Part shown: piece by piece, positions 36,326 to 45,134 of the stretch
How positions within the stretch are numbered: position 1 is the stretch's first letter
Layout: the number at the start of each line of letters is the position of its first letter
Origin: Alphaproteobacteria bacterium
Lineage (GTDB): Bacteria; Pseudomonadota; Alphaproteobacteria; JAEULC01
Direction of reading: 5' to 3'
NCBI GenBank assembly: GCA_020846275.1
Contig: JADLEG010000088.1
Coordinates: forward strand, 1-58,405
Length of the DNA: 58,405 nt
Position numbers and translations under genes: made by a program
The notes under the pieces: generated by a model
What the model saw: only the letters and a program-made list of their open reading frames with translations
The model's database searches: none
Told to the model about the DNA's origin: nothing

Positions 36326-37326
36326 CGCGCACCGCGCGGATCGATGACGGAATGCAGCAGGTCGACCAGCAGGTTGACCACGACGATCAGGCCGCCGGTC
36401 CAGATGGTGAACCCGATAATCGCCTTGTGGTCGGATTGTAGGATCGACTGCACGGCGAAGCTGCCGAGCCCGGGCCAGTCGAACACCGTCTCGATCACCA
36501 CCGCGTTGGTCAGAAGCACGCCGAAGATCAGGCCTATCTGGGTCACGGTCGAGATCAGCGCGTTGCGCAGCACGTATTTCCACACGATCAGCCGGGGCGG
36601 GATGCCCATCGCGCGCTGGTAGAGCACGTGGTTGCTGTTGATGACCTCCAGCACGCCGGCGCGCGCGAAGCGCAGGATGGTAGCGGCCGCCGGCAGGGCC
36701 AGGGTGAGGGCAGGGAGCGCGAGGTGCGATAGGGCGCTGCCGAGGGATTCCCAGTCGCGGCCGATCAGGGAGTCGAGCACGTAGAAGCCGGTATAGGGCT
36801 CGGGACCGAAGCCGTCGATGCGGCCGTTGAGCGGCGCCACGCGCAGCTTCATCGAGAACAGGAACTGCAGTTCCATCGCCAGCCAGAAGGCGGCGATGGC
36901 AAGGCCCGACACGCTGATCACGCGCAGCACTTGGTCGATCCAGGCATTTCGCCGCAGGGCCGAGACGACGCCGAGGGGTATCCCCAGGAGGATCGCCAGG
37001 CTGAGGGCGGTGATCGACAGCTCCAGCGTGGCGGGCAGGCGCTTGGCCAGGTCCTCGGAGATCGGCCGCTGGGTGTAGATGCTTACCCCCAGATTGCCCG
37101 ACAGCACGTCGCGGAAATGGTTCAGGAGCTGGATCGCGATCGGCTTGTCGTAGCCAAGCTTGACGCGCAGCGCGGCAACCTGCTCGGGCGTCGCGTTCTC
37201 GCCGGCGACGATGCGCACCGGGTCGGTCGGGATGACGTTCGAGATCAGGAAGACGATGACGATCAGCCCTGCCATGGTCGGAAAGAACCAGGCAAGTCGC
37301 GACAGCACCATTTCAAGACGGCGCAT
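36322..37326 (-). CDS. Peptide ABC importer permease (DppB-like), importer 4
   Basis: 334 residues, about six helices. FLISNVIPTDPVRIVAGENA and KLGYDKPIAIQLLNHF are DppB landmarks, with the EAA region HVLYQRAMGIPPRLIVWKYV. The start MRRLEMVLSRLAWFF at 37326 has GAGG six bases upstream. It follows the binding-protein gene across a 72-bp gap filled by a long hairpin. Confidence 0.9.
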   Translation of the reverse strand: MRRLEMVLSRLAWFFPTMAGLIVIVFLISNVIPTDPVRIVAGENATPEQVAALRVKLGYDKPIAIQLLNHFRDVLSGNLGVSIYTQRPISEDLAKRLPATLELSITALSLAILLGIPLGVVSALRRNAWIDQVLRVISVSGLAIAAFWLAMELQFLFSMKLRVAPLNGRIDGFGPEPYTGFYVLDSLIGRDWESLGSALSHLALPALTLALPAAATILRFARAGVLEVINSNHVLYQRAMGIPPRLIVWKYVLRNALISTVTQIGLIFGVLLTNAVVIETVFDWPGLGSFAVQSILQSDHKAIIGFTIWTGGLIVVVNLLVDLLHSVIDPRGAR

Positions 37327-37345
37327 GCGGAGCCTCGCGGTGAAC

Positions 37346-37382
37346 CCGCCGGCGGCCGGTTGCACGCACCGGCCGCCGGCGG
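37346..37382 (-). promoter_or_regulatory. Long intercistronic hairpin between DppA-like and DppB-like genes
   Basis: Perfect 15-bp arms (37346-37360 and 37368-37382) around a 7-base loop, almost pure G+C. On the minus-strand message it begins 17 bases after the binding-protein stop. Such hairpins commonly shield the upstream mRNA from 3' decay, so binding protein is made in excess over permease (known for several ABC operons; inference here). Confidence 0.6.
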
Positions 37383-37398
37383 TCAAGCAGCCCGGCGG

Positions 37399-38943
37399 TT
37401 ACTTGAATGACGCCCAGCGCATGTCCTGGCCGCTGCCGATCGGACAGAACCGGATGCCGACGACATTGGCGGCGTAGGGGCCGTACCATTTCGTGTTGTA
37501 GACGAAGATGCCCATCGCCTCGTCCGTGACCTTGCGCGCGGCTTTTTCGTAGAGCTCCTGGCGCTTGGCCTGATCGTTGGTCGCCAGCGCGTCGTTGATC
37601 CACTTATCCAGCTCGGGATCGTTGTTGTAGGAATAATTCCGCGTGTTCAGGTAGCGCGAGCCGTACAACTCGCCGACCCAGTTGTTGGGGTCGACGTAGT
37701 AGGTGCTCTTCCACAGCGGAACGAGGTCGTAGTTCTTCTCGCGGTCCTGCATGCGGCTCTGGATCACCTGCCAAGGCGCGGATTCGATCTTGATCTCGAT
37801 GCCGACCTTCTTGGCGGCGTTCTGCAGCAGGGTGGCCGACTGCTCGCTTTCGCTGAAGCCCGCGAGCGCGCCGATCGTGATCGGCCGGATCGGTTCCTTG
37901 ACCTGCGCCAACTCGGCCTTGGCCTTCTCCAGGTCGAAGGCGAAGCCTTTCAGGTCCTTGGGCGCACCCCACAGGTTGTTCGGATTCGGCCCCGGGTTGC
38001 GCGCGACCGCGCCCTTCAGGATGTCGTTGATGAAGCCGTCATAGTCGAAGGCGTAGGCGAGCGCGCGGCGGAAATGCACGTCGTTCAGCGGCGGCCGGCC
38101 GTTATGGACCGAGAAGTAGAACACGCGCATCGATTCCTGCTCGAGAATCTGCACGTTCTTCTCTTGCTTGAGGCGCAGGATCTGGTCGTAGGGCAGGTAG
38201 CCGTCCGTGCCCTGGAAATCGCCCTTGATCAGGCCCTGGACGCGGGTGTTGGTCTCGAGCACCGTGCGGAACTCGATTTCGTCGAAAGCCTTCGGCCCCC
38301 AGCCGGCGAAATGCTCCTTGAACCGCTCGCCGACGAAGCCGATCGCGGGGTCGTAGCGCTTGAGCTTGTAAGAACCCGTGCTGGCGACGTTCTTGGCGAG
38401 CCAAGCCTGGCCCCAGTCGCCGTCCTTCTCGTTCGCCTTCACCAGCTTGGCGTTGACGATCAGGATTTCCGGCACGGTCGACATGAAGATGGCCGAGGCC
38501 TCTTTCAGGTTGAAGACGACGGTGTACTTGTCCGGTGCCTTGGTGGAGCCGGGATCGATGATCGGGATGAACAGCGAGGATGCGCCCTTCTTCGTCGCCA
38601 GCATGCGCTCGATCGAATAGACCACGTCGTCTGCGGTCATCTCGCTGCCGTCGTGGAACTTGACGCCCTGCTTCAGCTTGAAGGTCCAGGTCTTGCCGTC
38701 GGCCGAGGCGGTATGGCTCTCCGCCAGCCACGGGATCAGCTTCGGCGGGTTGTCGACCCAGCGGTAGAGCCCGTCGTAGAAGTTGATGCGCGAGGCCGCC
38801 CGGCCCACGTCATAGATCGCGTGCGGGTCCAGGTTGTCGTAGCCGCTGTTGTTGGCATGGACATACTTTCCCTGCGCCAGCGCCACCGCGGGCGCCGCCG
38901 CTGCCGCCAGGGCGGCGATCAGGCCGATGACCGTTCTTTTCAT
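37399..38943 (-). CDS. Peptide ABC importer substrate-binding protein (DppA-like), importer 4
   Basis: 514 residues, solute-binding family 5. Signal peptide MKRTVIGLIAALAAAAAPAV ending near ALAQ; then FHDGSEMTADDVVYSIERML, STGSYKLKRYDP, FRRALAYAFDYDGF. GGAGGAGGGAG precedes the ATG. Being downstream of a hydantoinase/oxoprolinase pair, its ligand may be a cyclic amide, pyroglutamyl peptide or similar (inference). Confidence 0.9.
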   Translation of the reverse strand: MKRTVIGLIAALAAAAAPAVALAQGKYVHANNSGYDNLDPHAIYDVGRAASRINFYDGLYRWVDNPPKLIPWLAESHTASADGKTWTFKLKQGVKFHDGSEMTADDVVYSIERMLATKKGASSLFIPIIDPGSTKAPDKYTVVFNLKEASAIFMSTVPEILIVNAKLVKANEKDGDWGQAWLAKNVASTGSYKLKRYDPAIGFVGERFKEHFAGWGPKAFDEIEFRTVLETNTRVQGLIKGDFQGTDGYLPYDQILRLKQEKNVQILEQESMRVFYFSVHNGRPPLNDVHFRRALAYAFDYDGFINDILKGAVARNPGPNPNNLWGAPKDLKGFAFDLEKAKAELAQVKEPIRPITIGALAGFSESEQSATLLQNAAKKVGIEIKIESAPWQVIQSRMQDREKNYDLVPLWKSTYYVDPNNWVGELYGSRYLNTRNYSYNNDPELDKWINDALATNDQAKRQELYEKAARKVTDEAMGIFVYNTKWYGPYAANVVGIRFCPIGSGQDMRWASFK

Positions 38944-38971
38944 GTCTCCCTCCTCCTTGCATCCCTGTTCG

Positions 38972-39748
38972 TTAGGCGATGGGCCCTCCCGTCACGGGCA
39001 GGACCTGTCCGGTGATCCATGACGCGTAGGGCGAGGCCAAGAACATCACGGCCTGCGCGATGTCCTGGGGCTCGCCCAGGCGGCGCATGGCGACGCGTTC
39101 GACCATCGCCTTCTGCCCCGCCTCGCCATAGGACTGCCACTGGCGCTCGTAGTCCGGGCTGGTGCGCAGGAACCCGGGCGCCACCGAGTTGACCGTGATG
39201 CCGAACGGCCCCAGCTCGTGCGCAAGCTGGCGGACCAGCCCGATCTGCGCGGCCTTGGCGGTGGCATAGGACTGGATGCCGGTCAGGCTGACGCCCAGAC
39301 CGGCGCGGCTCGATATCACGACGATCCGGCCCGCGCGCTTGCGCTTCATCCCTGGCACGGCGGCGCGCGCGGCATAGAAGGCGCTGGTCAGGTTGGCGTC
39401 TTGGATTGCCGCCCAGGCGTCGTCGCTGATGGTCTCGACCGGCTGCTTGGTCTGGCCGCGGACGCCGCCCGCGACATGGACCAGGATGTCGATCCCTCCC
39501 GACGCGGCTTCGGCTTCTGCGACGAAGGCGTTGACCCGCTCCGATCGCGACAGGTCGAGCGCGCGGGTCTCGATGCTGCCCCCCCGCAGGGGCTTCACGC
39601 GCGCTTTCAGCGCGGCAAGCTCGTCGGCCAGCAGGTCGCAGGCCCAGACGGCGGCGCCGCGCTCCGCGAAGCCAGCGACGATGCCGCCGCCGATGCCCCT
39701 CGCGGCACCGGTCACCACCACGGTCTTGCCTTCGAAGTGGATGTCCAC
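38972..39748 (-). CDS. Short-chain dehydrogenase/reductase (SDR)
   Basis: 258-residue classical SDR: cofactor motif TGAARGIGGGI near residue 14, Asp at the end of strand 2 (ACDLLADEL) suggesting NAD(H) preference, HVAGG in place of NNAG, catalytic Ser in VVISSRAG and YATAKAA, and the terminal ITGQVLPVTGG. Start GTG at 39748, nine bases after HyuB-like stop. It may reduce or oxidise a carbonyl formed in the ring-opening pathway (inference). Confidence 0.88.
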   Translation of the reverse strand: MDIHFEGKTVVVTGAARGIGGGIVAGFAERGAAVWACDLLADELAALKARVKPLRGGSIETRALDLSRSERVNAFVAEAEAASGGIDILVHVAGGVRGQTKQPVETISDDAWAAIQDANLTSAFYAARAAVPGMKRKRAGRIVVISSRAGLGVSLTGIQSYATAKAAQIGLVRQLAHELGPFGITVNSVAPGFLRTSPDYERQWQSYGEAGQKAMVERVAMRRLGEPQDIAQAVMFLASPYASWITGQVLPVTGGPIA

Positions 39749-39756
39749 CGCGATCG

Positions 39757-41760
39757 CTACTCCGCCGCCAGATAGGGCCTGAGCTGCGGGAAGGCCTGCG
39801 CCGCGATCGCGAAGCCCTTGCGCACCTCGCTGCCGTCGCCCCGCAAGGCGGCGGGCGGCAGCGCGGCGACCTCCTCGAACACCCGGCGCTTCAGGAAATG
39901 CCGCCAGTGCACCGGCATGGTGCCCAGCAGCTCTCCCAGCACCGCGTAGTTGGCGTCGGTCCAGGTCCGCTCGTACTCGATCCGGCTGGCGTTGAAGTTG
40001 AAATGCGCCGGCTCGCGCTCGGCGGCGGCCATGCGCGCGCGCAGGACCGAGGTCGCCGGCTTGTCGATCGCGCCGTCGCGGATGACGACGCCATAGTCTT
40101 GCTCGGCGGCAGTCGCCGAGACCTTGCCCTGCTGCACGTCGAACAGCACCAGCGCCGGATCGCGCTCCCAGGGGTTGCCCCAGCCGCCGCCGCCGCAGGC
40201 CGACACCAGGATCACATCGTCGGGGTCGAGCGCCACCACGTCGGTATTGCCCAGGTCGACCGCCTTGTCGGTGTCGCGATTGCGCCAGAACAGCGAGGTG
40301 GCGCCCGGCAGCCCGCCATTGGCGCCCCAGGCCGAGAAGCGCGTGCGGTCGCGGTTGCGCGCGGTCACGACGGTGTTGGGCGCGAAGACCTGGAACTCCA
40401 GCAGCGTGCCCAGCCCGCCGCGATGCTTGCCCGCGCCGCCGCTGTCCGGCACCAGGCCATAGCGCCGGATGTGGATCGGCACCTCGATTTCGTTGATCTC
40501 AACGGGCGTGTTCTTCAGGAAGCTCGAATTGGCGCCCGATCCGTCGGCGCCGTCGGTGCCGGCCCAGCCGCCGGCGCCGCCGGTGATCGGGTCGATCGAG
40601 GCCATCAGCAGCCGTCCGGTCTGGTTGTCGATCGTCTTGACGTTCATGATCGCGCTGCTGCCGGCAGGGCCGGCGGGCAGCAGGTCGGGCACCGCCGCCT
40701 GGAAGGCACCGATGGTGACGCCCTGCAGGCGTCCGCAGGTCATGCTGCGCATGCCCACCGCCGCCGGGAACTTCGGGTTCAGGATCGTGCCTTCGGGGAT
40801 GATGCAGCGGGCGGGGCGGGTAATGCCGCCGTTGAGCAGGATGGTCGGATCGATCGAATAGAGGCAGTAAGTGTAGCCGACCATCAACAGGATGTGCCGC
40901 TCGGCCCCGCCAGTCGGTACGTTCAGCGAGGACAGGAGCTGGGGGTCGGAGCCGGTGAAATCGAGCACCGCCTCGTCGCCCTGGATCTTCAGGTTCAGGG
41001 CCAGCCGCACCGGCAGTCCGCCCGGCGCGTCCTCGTCCAGGTAGTCGGCGAAGAAATACTCGCCGTCCGGGATGCGGCCGATCAGGCTGCGCGCCTGCTT
41101 CTCGCCCAGGTCCAGCAGGTCCTTGACCCCCTGGCGGAACACGTCCAGGCCGAACTTGCGGCACATGTCGTGGACCTTGCGCTCGCCGGTGTTCATCGCG
41201 GCGATCTGGGCCTTCAGGTCGCCATGGTTCTGCTCGGGCATGCGCACATTGGTCAGCATGACGTTGAGCAGTTCCTGGTTGAGATTGCCCTCGGCGTAGA
41301 TCTTGGCGGGCGGGATGCGGATGCCCTCCTGGTGCACCTCGGTGAGTTGCCGCGACAGCGAGGCCGGCACCGCGCCGCCTACATCGGTGTTGTGGATATG
41401 GCCGACCGCGAAGGCGACGAGCTGGCCTTCCCAGAAGATCGGCTTCCACATGTGCAGGTCCGGCGTGTGGGTGCACACGAAGCCGCTGTAGGGATCGTTG
41501 GTGACGCAGATATCGCCCGGCCGGTAGTCCGGGATCAGCTTGATCGCGTTGCCGTAGTCCAGCCCGATGAACCAGGTGGCGCCCAGGTCGCGCGGGCTGG
41601 CGAAGGTCATGCCGTCGGGCGTCGTCAGCCCGGTCGTGAAGTCCTCGGTCTCCTTCACGAAGGTCGAGTGTGCCGTGCGGAACAGCGTGAAGGCCATGCT
41701 GTCGGCCGCGGCCTGGGCATGGTTGGCGAGGATCTGCAGCGTTACCTTGTCGATCGACAT
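39757..41760 (-). CDS. Hydantoinase B / 5-oxoprolinase beta-type subunit
   Basis: 667 residues. Landmarks: AHSTFVKETEDFTTGL, PGDICVTNDPYSGFVCTHTPD, AFAVGHIHNTDVGG, EGIRIPPAKIY, GSDPQLLSSLNVPTGG and SACGGGGWGNPWERDP. With HyuA it hydrolyses cyclic amides such as hydantoins or 5-oxoproline, or carboxylates ketones in the acetone-carboxylase branch. It is somewhat longer than typical HyuB, the extra residues being C-terminal. Ten bases after HyuA. Confidence 0.92.
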   Translation of the reverse strand: MSIDKVTLQILANHAQAAADSMAFTLFRTAHSTFVKETEDFTTGLTTPDGMTFASPRDLGATWFIGLDYGNAIKLIPDYRPGDICVTNDPYSGFVCTHTPDLHMWKPIFWEGQLVAFAVGHIHNTDVGGAVPASLSRQLTEVHQEGIRIPPAKIYAEGNLNQELLNVMLTNVRMPEQNHGDLKAQIAAMNTGERKVHDMCRKFGLDVFRQGVKDLLDLGEKQARSLIGRIPDGEYFFADYLDEDAPGGLPVRLALNLKIQGDEAVLDFTGSDPQLLSSLNVPTGGAERHILLMVGYTYCLYSIDPTILLNGGITRPARCIIPEGTILNPKFPAAVGMRSMTCGRLQGVTIGAFQAAVPDLLPAGPAGSSAIMNVKTIDNQTGRLLMASIDPITGGAGGWAGTDGADGSGANSSFLKNTPVEINEIEVPIHIRRYGLVPDSGGAGKHRGGLGTLLEFQVFAPNTVVTARNRDRTRFSAWGANGGLPGATSLFWRNRDTDKAVDLGNTDVVALDPDDVILVSACGGGGWGNPWERDPALVLFDVQQGKVSATAAEQDYGVVIRDGAIDKPATSVLRARMAAAEREPAHFNFNASRIEYERTWTDANYAVLGELLGTMPVHWRHFLKRRVFEEVAALPPAALRGDGSEVRKGFAIAAQAFPQLRPYLAAE

Positions 41761-41769
41761 CGGATACCC

Positions 41770-43812
41770 CTAGGCCTTCAGGCTCAACAGGATGTTGCCG
41801 TGCGCGTCCACGCTGCCGTCGAACCCGGCGGGGGCGCAGGTGGTGCTGTCCTCCTGCACGATCACGCAGGGACTGGCGAAGCGGTGGCCGTACCCCAGAT
41901 CGGCGCGGCGGTAGAGCGGTACGATTTGCCGCTTGCCGTCCATAAAGACCTCGATCTGCTTCGCCGGCTTCGGCGCATCGCTGCGCTTGTCCTGCACCGG
42001 CAGCTTGGGCTGCGGCGAAGCGCCGACCACGACCATGCGCAGGCTGATGATCTGGATCGCATCGGCGGCGTCGCTGTGGCCGTAGAGCCGGTCGTGCTCG
42101 GCATGGAAGGCGCCGGCGATCTTGTCGACATCGCCCGCCGCGATCCATTCCAGCTTCAGCGGCACCTCGATCTCGAAGGACTGGCCGCGATACCGCATGT
42201 CGGCCGAGGGCTGCAGCACATGGGGTCCAGCGAATTTCTGCTCCTCGGCGATCCAGGCCTTGGCGCGCCGCGCCAGCGCGTCGAACTCGCGCTTCAGCCG
42301 CGCCGTCTCGCCGCGATCCAGCATGTAGTAGGCGGTCGAGATGAAATCGTTCTTGATGTCGGCGATCAGGCCGCCGAGCGCCGACAGCACGCCCGGCGCC
42401 GTGGGGATCATCACCTTGCCCATGCCCAGCTCGCGCGCCAGGAAGCAGCCGAGCATCGGCCCGGCGCCGCCGAAGGCCAGCAGGGCGAAGTCGCGCGGAT
42501 CGACGCCCTGGCGCGAGGACAGCTTGCTGACCTCGCGGTACATGCCGGCGACCGCAACCTGGATGATGGCCTCGGCGGTCTGCTCGGCGCTGCGGCCCAG
42601 CTTGCCGCTGATCGTGTCGATCGCCGTGCGGGCCTTGGCCAGGTCGACCGTCACTGCGTCGTAGCCCAGGTTGCCGTGGCCGATGAAGCCGCAGACCGCG
42701 AAGGCGTCGGTCATGGTGGGCCGCGTGCCGCCGCGGCCGTAGCAGGCCGGGCCGGGCGTCGAGCCGGCGCTTTCCGGGCCGACCTTCAGCGCGCCGAAAT
42801 CGTCGACCGTGGCGATCGAGCCGCCGCCGTCGCCGATCGAGGTCACCGACACGGTCGGGATGAAGATCGGGAACTCGCCGACCGTCTCGCCGGTCCCGTA
42901 GCTGGGCGTGCCGTCGATGATGACCGCCACGTCGGCCGACGTGCCGCCGATGTCCAGGCTCATCACGCGGTCGAGACCGGCCTGGCGCGCGGCGAAGCCG
43001 GCGCCGATCACGCCCGCCGCCGTGCCGGACAGCAGCATCTGCAGGCAGGACTGCTTGCCCAACTCGGCTGTCATCACGCCGCCGTTCGATTTCGTGACCA
43101 TCGCCTCGGTCGTCACGCCGGCCTGCTTGAGCGCGGCCTGCAGCGACGTCAGGTATTGGGTGATGCGCGGCTGCACATAGCCGTGAATCACCGCCGTGGT
43201 GGTGCGCTCGTACTCGCGGATGATCGGCCACACGTCGCTGGAGCAGTAGACGGGCAATCCCGGCGCCCATTCGCCGATCAGCCGCTTCACCTCGCGCTCA
43301 TGCGCGGGATTGCGGTAGGCGTGCAGCAGGGCGACGACGATGCCCTCGGCGCCCATCGCCTTTGCGCGGTCCAGCGCCGCGCGCACGCTGGCCTTGTCCA
43401 GCGGCTTCTCGACCGTGCCGTCGGCCAGCAGGCGTTCGCTCACGGGGATCACCCGGTCGCGCGTCACCAACGGCACCGGCCGGGCCGACATCAGGTGGTA
43501 GGGATCGGGCATCTTCAGCCGCGCAAGCTCCAGCACGTCGACGAAGTTCTCGGTCGTGAACAGGCAGAGGCGTATGCCCTTGCGCTGGATCACCGAGTTG
43601 ATGCCGACGGTCGTGCCGTGGGTGAAGTAGGAGACCGCGCCCGGCTTGATGGCGAAGCGCCGCTCCAGCTCGCCCAGGCCGGTGATCACCTCGCGCCCCG
43701 GCTCGGCGGGCGTGGACAGGACCTTCAGCGTCGACAGCTTTCCGGTGCTTTCGTCCAGCGCGCAGAAATCCGCGAAAGTGCCCCCGATATCGACGCCGAT
43801 GCGATAGCCCAT
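41770..43812 (-). CDS. Hydantoinase A / 5-oxoprolinase alpha-type subunit
   Basis: 680 residues. N-terminal MGYRIGVDIGGTFADFCALD and the later SLDIGGTSADVAVIIDG are the paired phosphate-binding elements of the ASKHA-type ATPase in this family; FTHGTTVGINSVIQRKG and FGGAGPMLGCFLAREL are also diagnostic. It couples ATP hydrolysis to opening of a cyclic amide with HyuB. It is the first structural gene after the IclR regulator (19-bp gap). Confidence 0.93.
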   Translation of the reverse strand: MGYRIGVDIGGTFADFCALDESTGKLSTLKVLSTPAEPGREVITGLGELERRFAIKPGAVSYFTHGTTVGINSVIQRKGIRLCLFTTENFVDVLELARLKMPDPYHLMSARPVPLVTRDRVIPVSERLLADGTVEKPLDKASVRAALDRAKAMGAEGIVVALLHAYRNPAHEREVKRLIGEWAPGLPVYCSSDVWPIIREYERTTTAVIHGYVQPRITQYLTSLQAALKQAGVTTEAMVTKSNGGVMTAELGKQSCLQMLLSGTAAGVIGAGFAARQAGLDRVMSLDIGGTSADVAVIIDGTPSYGTGETVGEFPIFIPTVSVTSIGDGGGSIATVDDFGALKVGPESAGSTPGPACYGRGGTRPTMTDAFAVCGFIGHGNLGYDAVTVDLAKARTAIDTISGKLGRSAEQTAEAIIQVAVAGMYREVSKLSSRQGVDPRDFALLAFGGAGPMLGCFLARELGMGKVMIPTAPGVLSALGGLIADIKNDFISTAYYMLDRGETARLKREFDALARRAKAWIAEEQKFAGPHVLQPSADMRYRGQSFEIEVPLKLEWIAAGDVDKIAGAFHAEHDRLYGHSDAADAIQIISLRMVVVGASPQPKLPVQDKRSDAPKPAKQIEVFMDGKRQIVPLYRRADLGYGHRFASPCVIVQEDSTTCAPAGFDGSVDAHGNILLSLKA

Positions 43813-43831
43813 GCTTTCGAGTTCCCTTGGT

Positions 43832-44599
43832 TCAGGCCGCTTTCCGGTACCCCAGGCGCTGGCTGATGCGGCCGGCGGCGCGGATGACGGCGGCGATGAT
43901 CTGCCGCTTGGCTTGCGGGTAGCGCGAGGACACCGTGCCCACGTTCAGCGCTGCCGCGACCGTCCCGTCGCGATGCAGGACCGGGGCCGCGGTCGCCGTG
44001 CCGCCCAGCACGTATTCCTGGTCGAGCACCGCGTAGCCGTCGAGGCGCACTTGCGCCAGCAAGCCGTGCAGTTTCTGCCGATCGGTGACGGTGTTCGCCG
44101 TATAGGCGCGCAGCTTGGTGCGCGTCAGATAGGCTTCGGTCGAGGCGGGATCCCACCAGGCCAGCAGCACGCGGCCCATGGCGGTGCAATAGGCCGGTCG
44201 CAGGCCTACGAGGTCGGCGTCGTAGCGGATCGGCGCGCGGCTGGCGGCCTTGCCCAGCGCCTTCACGTCGCCGCGCGCGCCGCGCACGCCCAGGAAGACC
44301 GTCTCGCCCAGCTCGTCGCGCAACTGGTCCATGATGGGCTGCGCCAGGGCAAGAAGCTGCGCCTCGCTGCCGCCGACCCAGCCCGGCGACTGCCGAAGCG
44401 ACTCGTGGAAGGCGTAGCGGTCGGTGCCGTCGCGCTCGGCATAGCCCCGCGCCACCAGCGTCTGCAACAGGCCGTGGGCGCTGCTCTTGGGAATGCCCAG
44501 GGTGGCGACGACGTCCTTGAGCGCGATCGGCGCGGGGCAGCGCGCCAGCAGTTCCAGCAGCTCAAGGACCCTGGCGGCCGACTTGACTTCGGTGTTCAT
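43832..44599 (-). CDS. IclR family transcriptional regulator
   Basis: 255 residues: N-terminal winged helix (ALKDVVATLGIPKSSAHGLL near residues 26-45) and an IclR effector domain (GETVFLGVRGARGDV, YCTAMGRVLLAW). It heads the minus-strand operon that encodes HyuAB and importer 4 and most likely senses their substrate. Two inverted repeats lie 7-33 bp upstream of its start, fitting autoregulation. Confidence 0.93.
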   Translation of the reverse strand: MNTEVKSAARVLELLELLARCPAPIALKDVVATLGIPKSSAHGLLQTLVARGYAERDGTDRYAFHESLRQSPGWVGGSEAQLLALAQPIMDQLRDELGETVFLGVRGARGDVKALGKAASRAPIRYDADLVGLRPAYCTAMGRVLLAWWDPASTEAYLTRTKLRAYTANTVTDRQKLHGLLAQVRLDGYAVLDQEYVLGGTATAAPVLHRDGTVAAALNVGTVSSRYPQAKRQIIAAVIRAAGRISQRLGYRKAA

Positions 44600-44605
44600 C
44601 TATTT

Positions 44606-44632
44606 GAACGCCGTTCGTTTCCCCAAACGAAC
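44606..44632. promoter_or_regulatory. Stacked inverted repeats, probable IclR operator
   Basis: GAACG-c-CGTTC (44606-44616) and GTTCGTTT-4 bp-AAACGAAC (44613-44632) share the CGTTC half, giving three GAACG-type half sites on alternating strands. They lie immediately upstream of the IclR start and in the 130-bp gap shared with the divergent Rid-family gene, so both transcripts could be controlled. Confidence 0.6.
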
Positions 44633-44729
44633 CTAGGGATCGCGTCGGCTCCTTGTCAAGCCGGCTGCTTGTGGAGAAAGAGTAGCTGTTTCAATCTGTT
44701 GGTATCGAAGTGCGATAGGAGTCGATGCA

Positions 44730-45116
44730 ATGCTCAAGCCCCACACCCCACTGATGATAGCCCCTCCGGCCGCCCTGTATGTCCATGGCATGGAAGTGCC
44801 GGCAAATGCCCGCTGGTTGTTCATTTCCGGTCAGGTCGGCATGCATCCGGACGGGCGGGTGGGGCACGACGCGCGCGAGCAGGCCGAGATCATCTGGGGC
44901 AACATCCAGGCGATCCTGAAAAGCGCCGACATGCGCCTGACCGACATCGTTAAGCTGACCACCTATGCCGTCGGGTCCGAGCACCTGCGGCCGTTGCGCG
45001 AGGTGCGCGAGCGGGTGCTGGCGGGCTATCTTCCCGCATCGACCCTGCTGGTCGTCGCCGGCCTGGCGCAGCCCGCCTGGCTCGTGGAAATCGAGGTCTA
45101 TGCCGCCCGGGCTTGA
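44730..45116 (+). CDS. Rid (YjgF/YER057c/UK114) family protein lacking the key arginine
   Basis: 128 residues with the Rid fold: LFISGQVGMHPDG, QAEIIWGNIQAILKSADMRL, IVKLTTYAVGSE and the terminal VEIEVYAARA. In RidA enzymes that deaminate 2-aminoacrylate the segment reads PARS; here it is LPASTLLVV, so the active-site Arg is replaced by Ser. It may belong to another Rid subfamily acting on a pathway-specific imine or enamine. AGGAG precedes the ATG. It leads the creatininase/pyrimidine-like run. Confidence 0.87.
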   Translation: MLKPHTPLMIAPPAALYVHGMEVPANARWLFISGQVGMHPDGRVGHDAREQAEIIWGNIQAILKSADMRLTDIVKLTTYAVGSEHLRPLREVRERVLAGYLPASTLLVVAGLAQPAWLVEIEVYAARA

Positions 45117-45134
45117 GGCGATGGAGGTGCTGCA

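Noticed and set aside
39898..43866. Very long open frame on the plus strand opposite the hydantoinase genes
   Set aside because: It mirrors the codon pattern of HyuB/HyuA, is rich in Arg/Ala/Gly/His/Asp low-complexity text and has no recognisable domain; a GC-rich shadow frame.
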